In this document: positions 49,523 through 62,900 of the stretch, piece after piece | How positions within the stretch are numbered: position 1 is the stretch's first letter | Layout: the number at the start of each line of letters is the position of its first letter | Assembly: GCA_904063045.1 (NCBI GenBank) | Contig: CAJFCJ010000023.1 | Location: 1 to 64,000 of the forward strand | DNA: 64,000 nt | Origin: Dimorphilus gyrociliatus | Lineage: Eukaryota > Annelida > Polychaeta > Dinophilidae | Direction of reading: 5' to 3' | The notes under the pieces: model-generated | Databases searched by the model: none | What the model was told of the DNA's origin: nothing | The model's input: only the letters and a program-made list of their open reading frames with translations | Position numbers and translations under genes: made by a program

Positions 49523-50542
49523 TTAATCTTGTGTGTTGTCATTGATCCAAGTCAAGTATTGCGAAACTCTTGCGTACACTGATGGAGCAGTAGGTGGACA
49601 ACCGAAAACTCCGAATGATGTTACTCCAGCAACAATCTTTTCACCGTTCAAGTCACAGTTCAATGGACCACCAGAATCTCCCTGAAGTTTGGAATACTCT
49701 ATTATTATCTATCCAAAACACGACATTCACTCTGAAATACTTACATTACAACTTCCGGTCGTTTCATCATCGTCGTTAAGACAAATATGGTATTGTCTCT
49801 CTGCTTGAGGAATTCCTTGAAGTTGACAATCTTCAGTTGTCAATACCTTAGAGTTGGCTTGTTGGAGGATGTTGGGAGATGGTCCGAATCCGTATAATCT
49901 TCCCCAGCCGGTTAGAGTACATTCGGTTCCGTCGAGGGCGGAGTCATCAGCAGGGGCAAGTTTGGCTGCACTGATTCCTGGTCTGGAGAGATCGACTGGA
50001 GATTCTAGTTTCATAACACCAATATCGTTGGGGAATCCGGAAGGACCGTCATTGATAAAATCAGGATGGAATCTAACAATTGATGGTTTAAGAGTGACGG
50101 CTTCATCTTGTTTGGTTTGATCGTGAAGACCAAAAACTAAACGATGTGATTCGAGATCCGGATTCTGGATGCAGTGGGCAGCAGTCAACACCCAATTTTC
50201 ATTCAAAACAACTGCACCGCAACTGATGGATGATAATTAAAAGACTGTTTAGCATTTGATGAATGCTTTAATTGAATGTTATTTTACTTGTGTGTACATC
50301 CAGTACTAGTACATCGTTGAAGGGACACTTGCCAAGGCCAAGATCCTTTAACGGCGTCAGTTCCACCAACAATTCTTCCCAAGTTTGTAGTGACTTGAGC
50401 AAATGGGCGTTTAGGAGCTGCACTTACTGTAAATGAACAAATATTGTTGAAGATGCAAGAAAGAGAAGATTTATTGTATTTCATATGAAAGGTTGATGTA
50501 CTAACCAGCAACAAGGAGAAGAGAGAGAATGAAAGCCTTCAT
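49523..50542 (-). CDS. Chymotrypsin/elastase-like serine protease, copy 5
   Basis: Exons 50542-50506, 50426-50288, 50222-49745, 49681-49523; 270 residues. The protein is nearly identical to copy 1, with exon 3 product the same in both although silent changes are present. Activation site LGR/IVGG, triad TAAHC / NDIGV / GDSGGP, Gly at 189. Its 3' flank is interrupted about 130 bp after the stop by the BEL/Pao remnant. Confidence 0.93.
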
Positions 50543-51803
50543 GATAGTTTGTTGAGATGTTGTTATTCAAAGTGGAATAATGAAATTGAAGAATTTCATG
50601 GCGTTTATATAATGAATGAACCGTGGGAAAAAGATAAGTTTACCTAAGAGTGCAATTGTTTATCAGTGGATCGGAAGTTTATATTTAGCAACAAAGATGC
50701 CTGTAGATTTAAAAAGCGGGACATATTATTTGAATGAGATTCAAGTGAAAAGAGGCTAAATATGAAATGTAAAAAGGCCAATATAAGATATAGTTGATTA
50801 AAACGGATGTTTATATTTAGCAGCAGAGTGAACCTTGATATTATAACCATAAATAAGTTAGAGAATGTGAAAATGGGAAATACAGAAGTATAAATGACTT
50901 TTAAGTGAAAATTTTAAAAATTCTTTGCTAGTGTAATTAACCTTGGGAGAGAAGGAGTGATTGTGAGAACAATTGAATTATTAGGTGTCACCTACTCTGC
51001 AGAATTTCTTAAGTTATTTTTATACTGTTCTTTTTCACCATTTGTTCAATCAACACTGTCAATAGCGAACAAGTGTTTACAAGTCTTTTATTGTAAATCA
51101 CTATAGATTACTTTAATTGCATTCATCATAAGCATGAGACTTCCGGTGGTTTAAAAGATACTAGGACCTAGGACACGGAATGAGAAAGTAAATACATCGT
51201 AGCCTAATCTGGTGTCCTTTTCTTCATCCAGTTACTTTTGCATAGGTAAGTACAATGAATGGAGCGACTAACCTAAATGTTTGGTCAGTCAATGACCCGT
51301 CATTGAAATCATATATACTGCGAAATGACGTCTGGTAGACTTATTATAGGATTTATCTGCAATTTGGAAAAGGGACAATGAATGAAAACTTGAATGATTA
51401 ACCGATTAAAGCTATACATTAGCGCATAAGATATCTCATATTTTTTTAACAGAAAGAATTCAATCTATCCTCTTCAAAAATCAATACTGACAGATAATCA
51501 TTCGTTAACTTGAGTATGTATTGCATTATCATTATAACACAAACAGGAACAGTTTATAGTGAGTGAATTTTATAAAGGGTGTCTGTTATTCCAGGACATC
51601 TCAATAATCTCTAATTATTACTCTATACTGTTGATAGCTTAAATGTTGATGAATTTTGTCAATGCAAAACAGAAACAATATAAAATACGTTTGTTTCTTC
51701 AATGTTTAGTAAAAATTCAATTCATAGAAATACGTATTCATATTTGTTTATTAATTTTATTGTCGTTTATTTATTAAAAACAGAAATCTCAATTGTGAAA
51801 TGT
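50543..51803. repeat. Protease spacer unit between copies 5 and 6
   Basis: The intact version of the spacer: promoter of copy 5, the GAGAAGGAGTGATTGTGAG block near 50950, the GTCATTGAAATCATATATAC block near 51300, and the 3' flank of copy 6 (from about 51660). The same landmarks recur around copy 4. No other gene. Confidence 0.75.
50602..50611 (-). promoter_or_regulatory. TATA box of protease copy 5
   Basis: TATATAAACG on the minus strand, 69 bp upstream of the ATG at 50542. Confidence 0.8.
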
Positions 51804-52823
51804 TTAATCTTGTGTGTTGTCATTGATCCAAGTCAAGTATTGCGAAACTCTTGCGTACACTGATGGAGCAGTAGGTGGACAACTGAAAACTCCGAATGAT
51901 GTTACTCCAGCAACAATCTTTTCACCGTTCAAGTCACAGTTCAATGGACCACCAGAATCTCCCTGAAGTTTGGAATACTCTATTATTATCTATCCAAAAC
52001 ACGACATTCACTCTGAAATACTTACATTACAACTTCCAGTCGTTTCATCATCGTCGTTAAGACAAATATGGTATTGTCTCTCTGCTTGAGGAATTCCTTG
52101 AAGTTGACAATCTTCAGTTGTCAATACCTTAGAGTTGGCTTGTTGGAGGATGTTGGGAGTTGGTCCGAATCCGTATAATCTTCCCCAGCCGGTTAGAGTA
52201 CATTCGGTTCCGTCGAGGGCGGAGTCATCAGCAGGGGCAAGTTTGGCTGCACTGATTCCTGGTCTGGAGAGATCGACTGGAGATTCTAGTTTCATAACAC
52301 CAATATCGTTGGGGAATCCGGAAGGACCGTCATTGATAAAATCAGGATGGAATCTAACAATTGATGGTTTAAGAGTGACGGCTTCATCTTGTTTGGTTTG
52401 ATCGTGAAGACCAAAAACTAAACGATGTGATTCGAGATCCGGATTCTGGATGCAGTGGGCAGCAGTCAACACCCAATTTTCATTCAAAACAACTGCACCG
52501 CAACTGATGGATGATAATTAAAAGACTATTTAGCATTTGATGAATGCTTTAATTGAATGTTATTTTACTTGTGTGTACATCCAGTACTAGTACATCGTTG
52601 AAGGGACACTTGCCAAGGCCAAGATCCTTTAACGGCGTCAGTTCCACCAACAATTCTTCCCAAGTTTGTAGTGACTTGAGCAAATGGGCGTTTAGGAGCT
52701 GCACTTACTATAAATGAACAAATAGTGTTGAAGATGCAAGAAAGAGAAATATTGTTGCATTTTATTTAAAAGGTTGATGTACTAACCAGCAACAAGGAGA
52801 AGAGAGAGAACAAAAGCCTTCAT
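51804..52823 (-). CDS. Chymotrypsin/elastase-like serine protease, copy 6
   Basis: Exons 52823-52787, 52707-52569, 52503-52026, 51962-51804; 270 residues, exactly 2281 bp from copy 5 at every exon boundary. Differences from copy 5 are few: Ser for Gly at position 219 (VFSCPP) and Thr for Ser in FGPTPN. The first intron ends in TAG where its paralogs end in CAG. Triad and activation site are intact. Its upstream flank matches copy 1 further than any other copy. Confidence 0.93.
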
Positions 52824-52882
52824 GATAGTTTGTTGAGATGTTGTTATTCAAAGTGGAATAATGAAATTGAAGAGTTTGATGG

Positions 52883-52892
52883 CGTTTATATA
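52883..52892 (-). promoter_or_regulatory. TATA box of protease copy 6
   Basis: TATATAAACG on the minus strand, 69 bp upstream of the ATG at 52823. Confidence 0.8.
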
Positions 52893-53420
52893 ATGAATGA
52901 ACCGTGGGAAAAAGATAAGTTCAAGTAAAGATTGCAATTGTTTATCTTTAGATCGGAAGTGTATATTTAGTGTTTGTGATGTATTTCGATGTAACAAACG
53001 TAGATAATTTTACGGAGGTGTAAAATTGAAGAGTATTGAATAATCATGAAATATTATTCATAATGAAAACTTTATGAAAAACTTATGTCATTTGACAAAC
53101 GCATTGACTATCCGAATTGGTGGAAACGTTAAAAGGAGATATTTCCTGTTTGAATTTATTGTTTTTGAATAGTGTTTTTTGATGATTCGTACCTATTTTT
53201 TATTTTAATGTGTAACCCAGTATTGTTTAAATCCTTTTAAGAAGAGATATTTTTTATATATGTGTTGATGAGTTAGATTTCAGTGTGTAAAATGAATGTG
53301 TATGCATATTTACAATCGGAAGGGTTCTAGCGCATGTTATATGTATATATTGTGTACTGTATACAGAATATGTGTTTATTAATGTTATAACTGTGAAAAA
53401 TTGATGTAGAACCCATTAAC

Positions 53421-53530
53421 AAGTTGAAAAGAGTGAACGAAAGTCTTCATGATAGTTTGTTTAGATGTTGTTATTTAAAGTTGAATAATTGAATTGGATA
53501 ATTGAAGGCGTTTATACAGTGAATAAATGG
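53421..53530 (-). pseudogene. Relic of a seventh protease: promoter and exon 1 only
   Basis: The minus strand shows a decayed TATA box (TGTATAAACG, 53518-53509) and an ATG at 53450 followed by KTFVHSFQLV, resembling [12 protein letters not shown] of the active copies, with the leader between them also recognisable. No exon 2-4 sequence follows; instead the upstream flank of copy 6 begins. Without the protease domain it is a dead remnant. Confidence 0.75.
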
Positions 53531-56500
53531 CGAGAAATGCCAAATTAAAGTAATGTGTTATGGGTTTTCGGTAGGAGGGGATTTTTTTATAACACTAAGG
53601 GAAATATCCAAGAAGAAGTATAAGCAGGAAAGTTACTGCGGAATGCTTTATCTAAGATATGATATAACAATAAGGAAATATGTAAACTGTTAAATTTTTT
53701 TAACATGTTTTATAAGAAATCTTCAAATACTTTATCCATTATATACGTATTCATCACTAATGTTTTGTTTAAAGAAATTAAAGAATAAGATATATTCATT
53801 AGGAATGGAGAGAGATCTAAAGAAAGAAAACGACTTTGATAACTACGACAGAAAAAATAATTAATAATATCAATATCAATGTAGAAATTTCGTTATTTAA
53901 TATTTCATAACCTTAATTCATTTTGTGCTGATCTATTCAAGAACAGTAATTTAATATGCTCAGAAAAAAGCTTTTAAACCTTTGTAATAGTTTTATCCAG
54001 TTTGAATAGATTTGCTCGAATATTATGTTTTTCTATATATGTACAAAGTGTTCTTATTGTTTGTATATTAACACTTCCGGTAGTTTTATACTATTTAATA
54101 ACTAAATGCAGTTGTTTAGTTATGTGGAAAGAAAAGGAAGAAATATCTGGGTTAATCTTCCATCATACAATTAATTAAGAAAGAAAATGGAAAGATTTTG
54201 CTTTCGTGACGAAAAAGCTTACATGAAGCTCTCTTCCTCTCTCCTATTCCAAAAAAGGGATAAAGCAGTTCAAGTTTTATTAAATGGAAGTTAATTATAT
54301 TGTCCAATACAAACAAAAAAGATAATGCGTTCAGAGTTTCCATTTCATATCTGCAATATTCATATTTTTTTATATTACTTTACGTTTTAGAAGAAAAAGC
54401 CTTATACAAAGCATTAGAGTAAAGGACAAACAAAATTTGTGAATACAAAGCAGTTTATTTAATCGACGAGCCATTTTTATTCGAATATGAAAAATCAAAC
54501 TATAGCAGCTGTCTTTAACAGGAAGCGGATATGAACAACAAAGACACCATTTACTAGTTTTTTTTTCTTTTCCTTTTTAAAACGCTAAAAAAGGAGTAAG
54601 TATGTAAAAATAAGGACAGAGATAAAGAGAATAGTAAGAAGGTAAAAAAGATCATTATAACGACTCTATCCTTCAATAGCATATATAGTATTTTTCTATA
54701 ATTTACTAGCCGTGGATTAAATTTGAATAGATTGATATATATATATATATAAATTTATATATTTGTATACATACTGTATACTGTATATATATATATATGG
54801 ATAGATACATGTGTGTACACGTATGAGTAGTGTGTGTGTGTGTGTGTGTGTTCTCGTTCAAGACTATATGTAAAAGAAAATATCAATGCGGAGTGAATGT
54901 AGGCTGACAAAATCGTATTGAACCTGCGATACTCTGACCTATCGATATTCTCTATAAGGCCTATTTACCTGAGCGACACAGCCCGAGCTTGTTTTTGCAC
55001 TATTACCTGGATAGTATAAAACCTCTTTATTCAATTTTACGTTGGATTTCAACGTAAATCCGAATATTATTCTGTTTCTAATTCGCCTCTTAAAATAAAA
55101 TCAGTTTAACGGATAGTCGCTCATGTAAATATCAACGTTAGAAAGTGAATATTCGTTTAATAATTTGGATTTATTCGGAATTTTAATGAAGAGGAATATG
55201 TTGGTTTGTTAGCCAGATCAAACTACATTAGTTGAAAACAAAATAATATATTGCCCGGCTTATTCGTCTTTTTACATTTTTCTCACTCTCTCACTCAAAC
55301 CCTCCGTCTTTTTGTCATTTGAGGATTAGCAACGCTTGGGAAGCGTTAGTCAATAAGGTATTATATTATTTTTTTCCCCCCAAAGGTTTGTAGTTTGTTC
55401 CAATTTAAATAATTGGCCTATAGTTTCGTTAATGATCCATAAAATGAGTTTATATTACAATTCAAGTCTACAATAACGTAGAACGTTTAAAAAAGAACCC
55501 GGTTTTTTTTTCTGTTCGATTATCCCTTGTCTATCGTTGATATATTGCCATTAGTGTACCTGACTAGAATAGTTATGTTTAATTATCACGTTGATTATTG
55601 TGTAAAGGATAAGGTAGTAAGTACACTTATTAGTGAATTGATATTTTAGACTTGAAACACTTTTTCGAAGGATTTAGAACAAAGAACATTTTCAAAATGA
55701 TTTCTTTTTAAAAAAACATATCTTATTTCTGGCAATGGAATTTTAAATATTAATTGATTGATATATTAGTTGAGCTAAACAACATTCCGCTTCAGTCTAC
55801 TAAATAATAGTTGTTTAGCGAATAAATTTTACAAGCGTGAGAAAAGAATCTTTTTTTTCGTTATTCTTTAAACTTCATAATCTATAGGCCTTTGAACACT
55901 ATAGAATTTGCAGTCACACGAACATTAACAAATTTATCACAAAAATATCGGTACGTTATGATTGTATATTTTGTAAAGAATCACATTTGAGAAGGTTAAA
56001 TAAAGGTCAGGAAAGGTGCGGAAGAATGGAGAGTTATATTATTTTGATTGAATGAAATTACCAGTCTAACTTTCTACAGTTTGAACATTTCTTTTATAGT
56101 AATGCTTCGCCTGGAATCCTTTTTTCTATCTCGCCGCTACAAAGGATTACGCATTTAATACGATTTTTGTACAGTGTTAAAAGTATTAGTGTAAAATCTA
56201 CCTGCGAATTTCGTATATTAAAATATAGAAAGGTATACAGCATAACAAAATTGATTCATTCACGGTTTATTCACCTGAGAGGTAAAAAGTCTGAAAACGT
56301 TCTTTTAAAAAAAATAAACAAATAACTTAAAATATTGTAGGTCAACTGTCTGAGTACTATTCAGAGTCATAAATCAACCTCTTAATTACCGACTTAAACC
56401 ATATAATCAATTTAATATACCCGAGTGTGTATTATTAAATCCAATGAAAAGAGGTTTTTCTTGGCAAAACTGCCTATTAAGGTTCAATTCTTTTGTTAAT

Positions 56501-56953
56501 AGACTGTATACAACGTTCAAAGTTTTATATTTAGTGGATGAATATATAAATAATTAATGTTATTTAAATACTGATTAGTATGCTCTTGTCACAGTAATAA
56601 ACTGTTGAACTTTTACTATAAAAAGAAAACTGAATCCTAAAAATATACGCAAAGAAAAACGAAATTGAGTTCTCTTTTTATTAAAATAAAAACGATTATC
56701 CTTTGAAATTATAACCATTTCCCCTAGTTATTTTAAGTATCTATAACAAATACTCGAAAAAGAAAGGTTCTCTATGCTATAAATAGAATCTTTATTATTT
56801 ATTTGATGCTGTGAGAAGAGAATATATTTTATTATTAAGATTATTTAAGTATTTTATTTCTATTCAATAACTTAATTAAAATATTTTCTATTTCAATAAT
56901 AAATAATAATACAATTGTTTTATATTTTTTCAGGTGGTGGATAACATTTAAAT
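53531..56953. other. Long gene-free intergenic region with simple repeats
   Basis: About 3.4 kb. (TA)n tracts with TATACTGTATACTGTATATA lie at 54738-54798 and a (TG)n run at about 54830-54850. The remainder is AT-rich without a supported exon. A strong 3' splice site (TTTTTTCAG) at about 56925-56933 opens the first coding exon region of the spectrin-repeat gene. Confidence 0.6.
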
Positions 56954-59900
56954 ATGCCTCCTATTCATCTATCGAAGGATACAAGTTCAACTTACCAGAA
57001 AAATGTAGGGATTATTGATTTTATTGATTATTATTAAATATATTTAGTTAGCTAGCCTTTTACTACTATTAAAAGTGTATTTTTAACAATAACTTTACAA
57101 GTTAACCCCATTTCTATCCGTTATGCTTTACGTCTAGCTCGGGATACGGGAATATGATGGTTATAAATAGCCTTATCAAACAATATGTAATGATAAATAC
57201 AGTATGTTTAGGCTTGTAAAATTCACATATACAACGTATATGTGTATATACACATTGGAAGTTTACACCTGGAATTATGATCGTATGTACATCGAACATT
57301 TAATGATTATTTTTCAACTACCATTTTTAATTGTAATAAAAATAAATGCTTAATTTTATATTTTACTATACAAACAGCAATATTTTATAATACGATATAA
57401 CTAATCTCTAACAAACCTTTCTATGTAAAAATATCAAAATACATCGTTTTATTCAGAATATAATGTAGAAATCAATCATCTAAAATACATCTATACTTTT
57501 ACGTACTAAGCTCTACTCAAAGTAGATAAAATTATAATGTATATGAAAATATAATCGATAAAATGTTGCAGGTTTATGAACAACTGACAAGCGACTATAA
57601 GGAATTCATATCAGAAATCGATGGAGTTCTTCACGATGAATCGTTCATCAGTGAAGAATCTCCCAAGGATCGAATTTTCGGTGTCTTTGACCCAATTTAT
57701 AGAAAATGTGAACGCTTATTAGAAGAAGGTGAACTGTTATTGGATAGAGGTATGTTTTTATAGAAATATATATTTATTAATAATTTAAGATACTTAAATT
57801 AACTAGCTCGAATGCATTTTTAATAAACAAGGTCTTGCTTGTGAATAAAAATCAATAAACATCTTTATTACAGGTCATCAATTACATTTAAGATATAAAA
57901 ATGCTAGTTTTCTCAAGAAGAAGTTTAGTAAGGAGAATAAAAAGATAGTAGATAGCCTAGTACAAATGACTGGAGAGTTACGCTCAAAACTTACAAAGGT
58001 AGGTGGATCAATACGTGTTTCCCTAAGATAAATATAACCACTCCGTAATTTAAACTAATTTAAATAAAATCGCGAACTGTGTATCTAATTTTCATGAGAA
58101 TAAGTTCTTTATTTTATAACGAGAGGATTTACCTTGAAATTGACACCCAAAATTACAGTAATAACCTAATGAAAAGTCAGCCTTATAGTAAATACCTTAT
58201 TAATTGAAAGGAAATGTAGCAACTCTACATGTATAATTGAAGCACAAAAATAAATATGTAAATTTGGAGTAGTTTAAAAGTATTCAATTTCCGTTTCTTT
58301 CAAATCAAAGGAAACCGAACGGGTAGGCTATAAACTTAGCTTCAATAGCTTTCTACAAATTTGGAAAGGTGCAAGCAATAAAAAAAAATTAGGTCATTCT
58401 GATTGTATATGGTTTCTTTCTCAAATTGAAATTCTTTGTTGTTGTATCAGTTAATTGCGAGAGATTAAGTATTACACTATTTCTGAGAGACTATGATATT
58501 TCTTTTTTGTTTAAATTTGTTCAATTGAACATGAATTAATGGGTCCTCTGATAGATATCGGAATTATCAAAAGGAAAAGTTTTTTTTTGTGCTTTTAACC
58601 TATTCAAATTCTATTTTGATAAGTAATCAATCTTATGGTTTATTCACGAATTATTGTTTATTGAGACTTTATACTTGTTATAGAAAAAAATACTCAATAA
58701 TTGAATTATTAGCAAGAAATTGATAATTTTTTTGATACATTTTTTAGCTTCGATCAATTTATATCGCGAAAAATGACGCCCTGATTAACACTATTGAAAC
58801 AACTGGGCTCGAAGAAGGGTTTAGGAGTGTTATACAGTGGATTAAAGGGCCTGGTGATAAGCTTCTAGTTTCACAAACAGAAATCGGTGAGGATTACACA
58901 ACTGCTGATAAATTAAGAAAAGTTCATGAGGAGCTAGAATTAAAATGTGCCGATACCTACTCGAATTATGCTGAATTAAGGCATAAGGTTACGCTACTAC
59001 TAGAAAGTGGTAAAGGGGAGAAGGCGGATTTAATAAATCAGTGTGATTATATGGAAAGTGTTTGTAGGAACTTTGCCAATATACTCGAAAAAAGAAGGAT
59101 TTTAGTTATCACCTCAGTGAGGTTTCATAGGTTAGTATTATATCTCTGTAATAATCTATTAAATATAAGCAATATGTTTATTTTATTTTTAAGGTTTTTC
59201 GAAGAACTTTCCAGATCACTAGATGACCTCTTAAGAACTTTGCATAATGAAACAGCATTCGAAGATGTTCAAAGTGCTGAAACAGCTTTGAGTGACCTTG
59301 AAGGGAAAGTTGAAGAAATTCGTAAGTTTAAAACCCTTACTATTGTTGCATAGCTAATTTATATACTTACTTTATACTCATAGTTCATCTCTACGACGAA
59401 GCAATCGAAGAAGGTCATGAATTGCTGAATCTCTTAAGTTTGTCAGTGAAAAATTGGGTAGGTCAAGATGTTACCCCTGACCGAACTAAACAGGTTTGTT
59501 AAACAAAAAAAAGATTGTTTGCATAAGCATTTAGCTGACCCTATTTTTTACTGTTTATTATTGTAGATCGAGCATGTGGAAAATCTCTTGGATGCTCTTC
59601 AGCAACGTCGGACGAGATCTGATGAACTTGCAGGTGCTAGAAAAAAGAAACTTCAGCAGCTTCTTGAATTAAGAACTTGTGAACAGAATGCCATACAAGC
59701 TATTCAATGGATTGCTGAACTCTGTGATACTGTGAATGAACGTAATGCTGCCACTCCTAAGCCAGGAGAAAGGCTAACAGATTATCATAATACCCAACTT
59801 CAAGTTCATAAAACAGCTTTAGAAACTTACAATTATGGTAAAGAATTGCTACAAAGAGCTCTAGTTTTGAGGCGAGTTTTACATCAGGATCTTGAAGCTA

Positions 59901-62900
59901 ATCATGAAATGATGCAAGATCTTAATGATACTTGGAAGAGATTCACGAGGGGTGAACTTGAACATGTACAAAGATTGAAAAATGCTTCTCTATTTCATCA
60001 TAATGTCGAACAATTTGAAAGCGATATGAATGATATATACCAAGAAATGAAAATGGTTGAAAATTATCAGCTAAAACCAGCTGATGCTGTTTGGCAAAAT
60101 TGGCATAAAAAAGAAAGAATTTATCAACAAGGCCCAGAAATTATTGATATAGGAAAGAAATTATTAGAAAAGTTACAAGAGCCTGTAATTAGAGAATATG
60201 GAGAAAATAGAGAAATTGAATTTATGGATGAGACAGTTGTAAACAATCTTCGACAAAAATTAAGCAAATTCGAAGATAATTTGAAGAATTTCACTTCCGA
60301 TTGGGAAAATATGTTTTCCGCTTATAAGCTAGATCAAAATGAAAACCTTGTTGATGGAGATGGCAATATTCTTCGATATGCTTATCAAAGAAAGCAAGAA
60401 GATTTTACACCGACTCACACAAGCACTTTGATGAGGCCACCTGATTCAAGTTTATACTCTACTCGAGATGAAACATTAAGTAGTGTACCAATGAGAGAAA
60501 AGTCAGACAATCAATCAATAGAAAAGTTGGAAAATCAATCTAGAGAACAATCAACTAATTTAGAGCGTAATACATCTTTTTCCAAATACGAAGATGAAAA
60601 ATTTTTCGCTGAGAGAAATAAAATTTTGAACAAGTATGGAAGACCGTACAAGCCATTTAGTTCATTTTTGGCGAAAAAAGAAGATTGGTATCACGAAGGA
60701 ACAGATAGAACATTAGAAAGACCAAATCAACGTAATGATAATCAATCGCCATATGATGGCTGGCGATCGGATCGTGCAAATGATAACCAACACCCTGAAG
60801 GACAGAATAAATGGAGAGATGAAGAATCCATACAAGGTCGTTTCTATTATCCTCAGAAAGCTGATGTATCTATAGATACTGAACAGAAATATGCTGAAAT
60901 ATCTGAACAACCTAACAGTCAAGCACAGTTACATCAAATGCCTGCTAAAGCTTCATACTTTTTTCCGAGTGATCCATCAAATCTGAATAAGGAACCAACA
61001 TCGCGTAATCGACCACAATCAATGCCTCTTGCTGTTGAAAGAATACCGGTTAATAATACCTATGATCAAACAGACAGAGGAAATATAACAAGAGAAGATC
61101 GCAATAGGTACAGTGATCCAAACTATGCGTCATACTTTCAAAGAGGTCACCCCAGGGATTCTGATCCATACGCCTCCCATATGCATAGAAATATGGAAAG
61201 GAGTATCCACCCTCACCCACAAGAGCAATTTAACCGAACTAGTGAAACGCCAGTTCAGGATTTAAACCAAAAAGATCAAATTTTGGAAGTTGATCCAGAG
61301 CCACCATTCCACGGAAAATCTAAACCACAGGATCAGAAACCATACGACGGGCCAGGATATTGGGATAGTGACAGACAAAAGTTTGCAGATCCAAGATATA
61401 GCTCTCAACCAAACAGACAACATAATCAGCCACCAAACACTTCGCGTGATCCAACGCAACCATTATTCATTGACACATCATTTCCTAATGGAATTGCTCA
61501 ATCTGGAAAACCTTTAAATAAATATGATCCAGAATATGAAAGACTTGCCTCTGACTATCGTATGGAAGAACGTCAGCCTAGAAACTCAGGAACTTATCCC
61601 GGTCCTTGGTATCATTCATCCCCAAGAGTCATTCCTTTCCAGCAGCCAACTGCTCCTTTTTATACTGGTGCTCAAGAAACTGACGAAAGTAAATACGATG
61701 TTGGTGAGAGAGATGGGAGATTTAGTGAACAATTTGATCATAGACGTACAGCCATTCTAGATCATAATATAGCTACTACAGAAACTCTACCAGAAATGAT
61801 GCCTACTGCTAAAGATGAATATTCTGATAGAGACGATTCGGTTTTCGTAGAAGATGATCACCCGAAATATGCTACTGGAGAAGCTCTAAAGTATGTACTC
61901 GAAGAGGATTTCTTAGAAGATCCTACCGAGCTAGTCGTCTTTCCGCACTGTGGAACTCGAACACATTTTCCACTGAGTGGCTTACATCCAGATCAACCAA
62001 AGAATACTTTTCCAATTATCAATGACGATAGACGATATGTAATGAATGGACACGATACAGAATTGGACGAAGAAAATTATAAAACAGGTAGACCCGACTA
62101 CCATTCAGGAAATCAGGATGTTTCCAAGGAGAATTATTCACCTGAGGAGAGAGGTCATTATAGAAACTATCATGAAGGAATTGATTTTGCTACTCCTGTC
62201 AGCGCACAGCAAGATGATAGAATCAACGCTCTACCTGAGCAGCAAAAGCCTACCGAATCTATACAACCGGAAGGACAACGTATATTCAAAAGTGGAAAGC
62301 TGATACGCTTGATTGGCTCAGAAAAGCCGCAAGACAATAGACTGCAAGATGAACTTTCTCAGGAAATAACACAAGCTGATAGTTTACCATCGCAGCATCT
62401 TTCAACCTTTCGAAATGAACCTTTGCATGCAGCTCCTGGAAAGAGCCATGATGATTCACTTTTATCCGACAGTTTAGAGAATGAGTATGCCTATAATAGG
62501 AAATATGCCGATGTAGGAGAGCCTCTTACTCATCCTCCACATGCAAGGCAAAATCTTGCTTTAGATCAAAATTCTGCTTTTGCCGATCTAGTAATAGGAA
62601 AAAATCAGGAGAACACTACTAGCAAATTTTTAGAAAATTATCCTCAGTTCAAGGAATACCCTCCGCCACCAGAACCCCAAGTATCTAGATATATAGGAGG
62701 AGAATCATACGCAGCCCCAGAAGAAAATTATGAACCTGCAAGAGTAGGAGAAAGACCTCTTGAAAAGTTGCCAATATTTGGCTTAACAGGAGCTAAAGCT
62801 TTACAACAATCAAAAGACGCCGGAAATGACGAAGAATTTAGAGTAATTGACCAAAACGATCCATTGCAGAGGGATGATAGATATCCAGCTGAAGATTTTA

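Noticed and set aside
46493-52401. Conserved 88-residue frames antisense to each protease exon 3 (starting MACWRMLG)
   Set aside because: They are shadows of the protease coding strand; conservation follows from the near-identical copies.
60713-61459. Minus-strand hydrophobic frames inside the spectrin-gene large exon
   Set aside because: They are antisense to a confident coding exon and have no support of their own.
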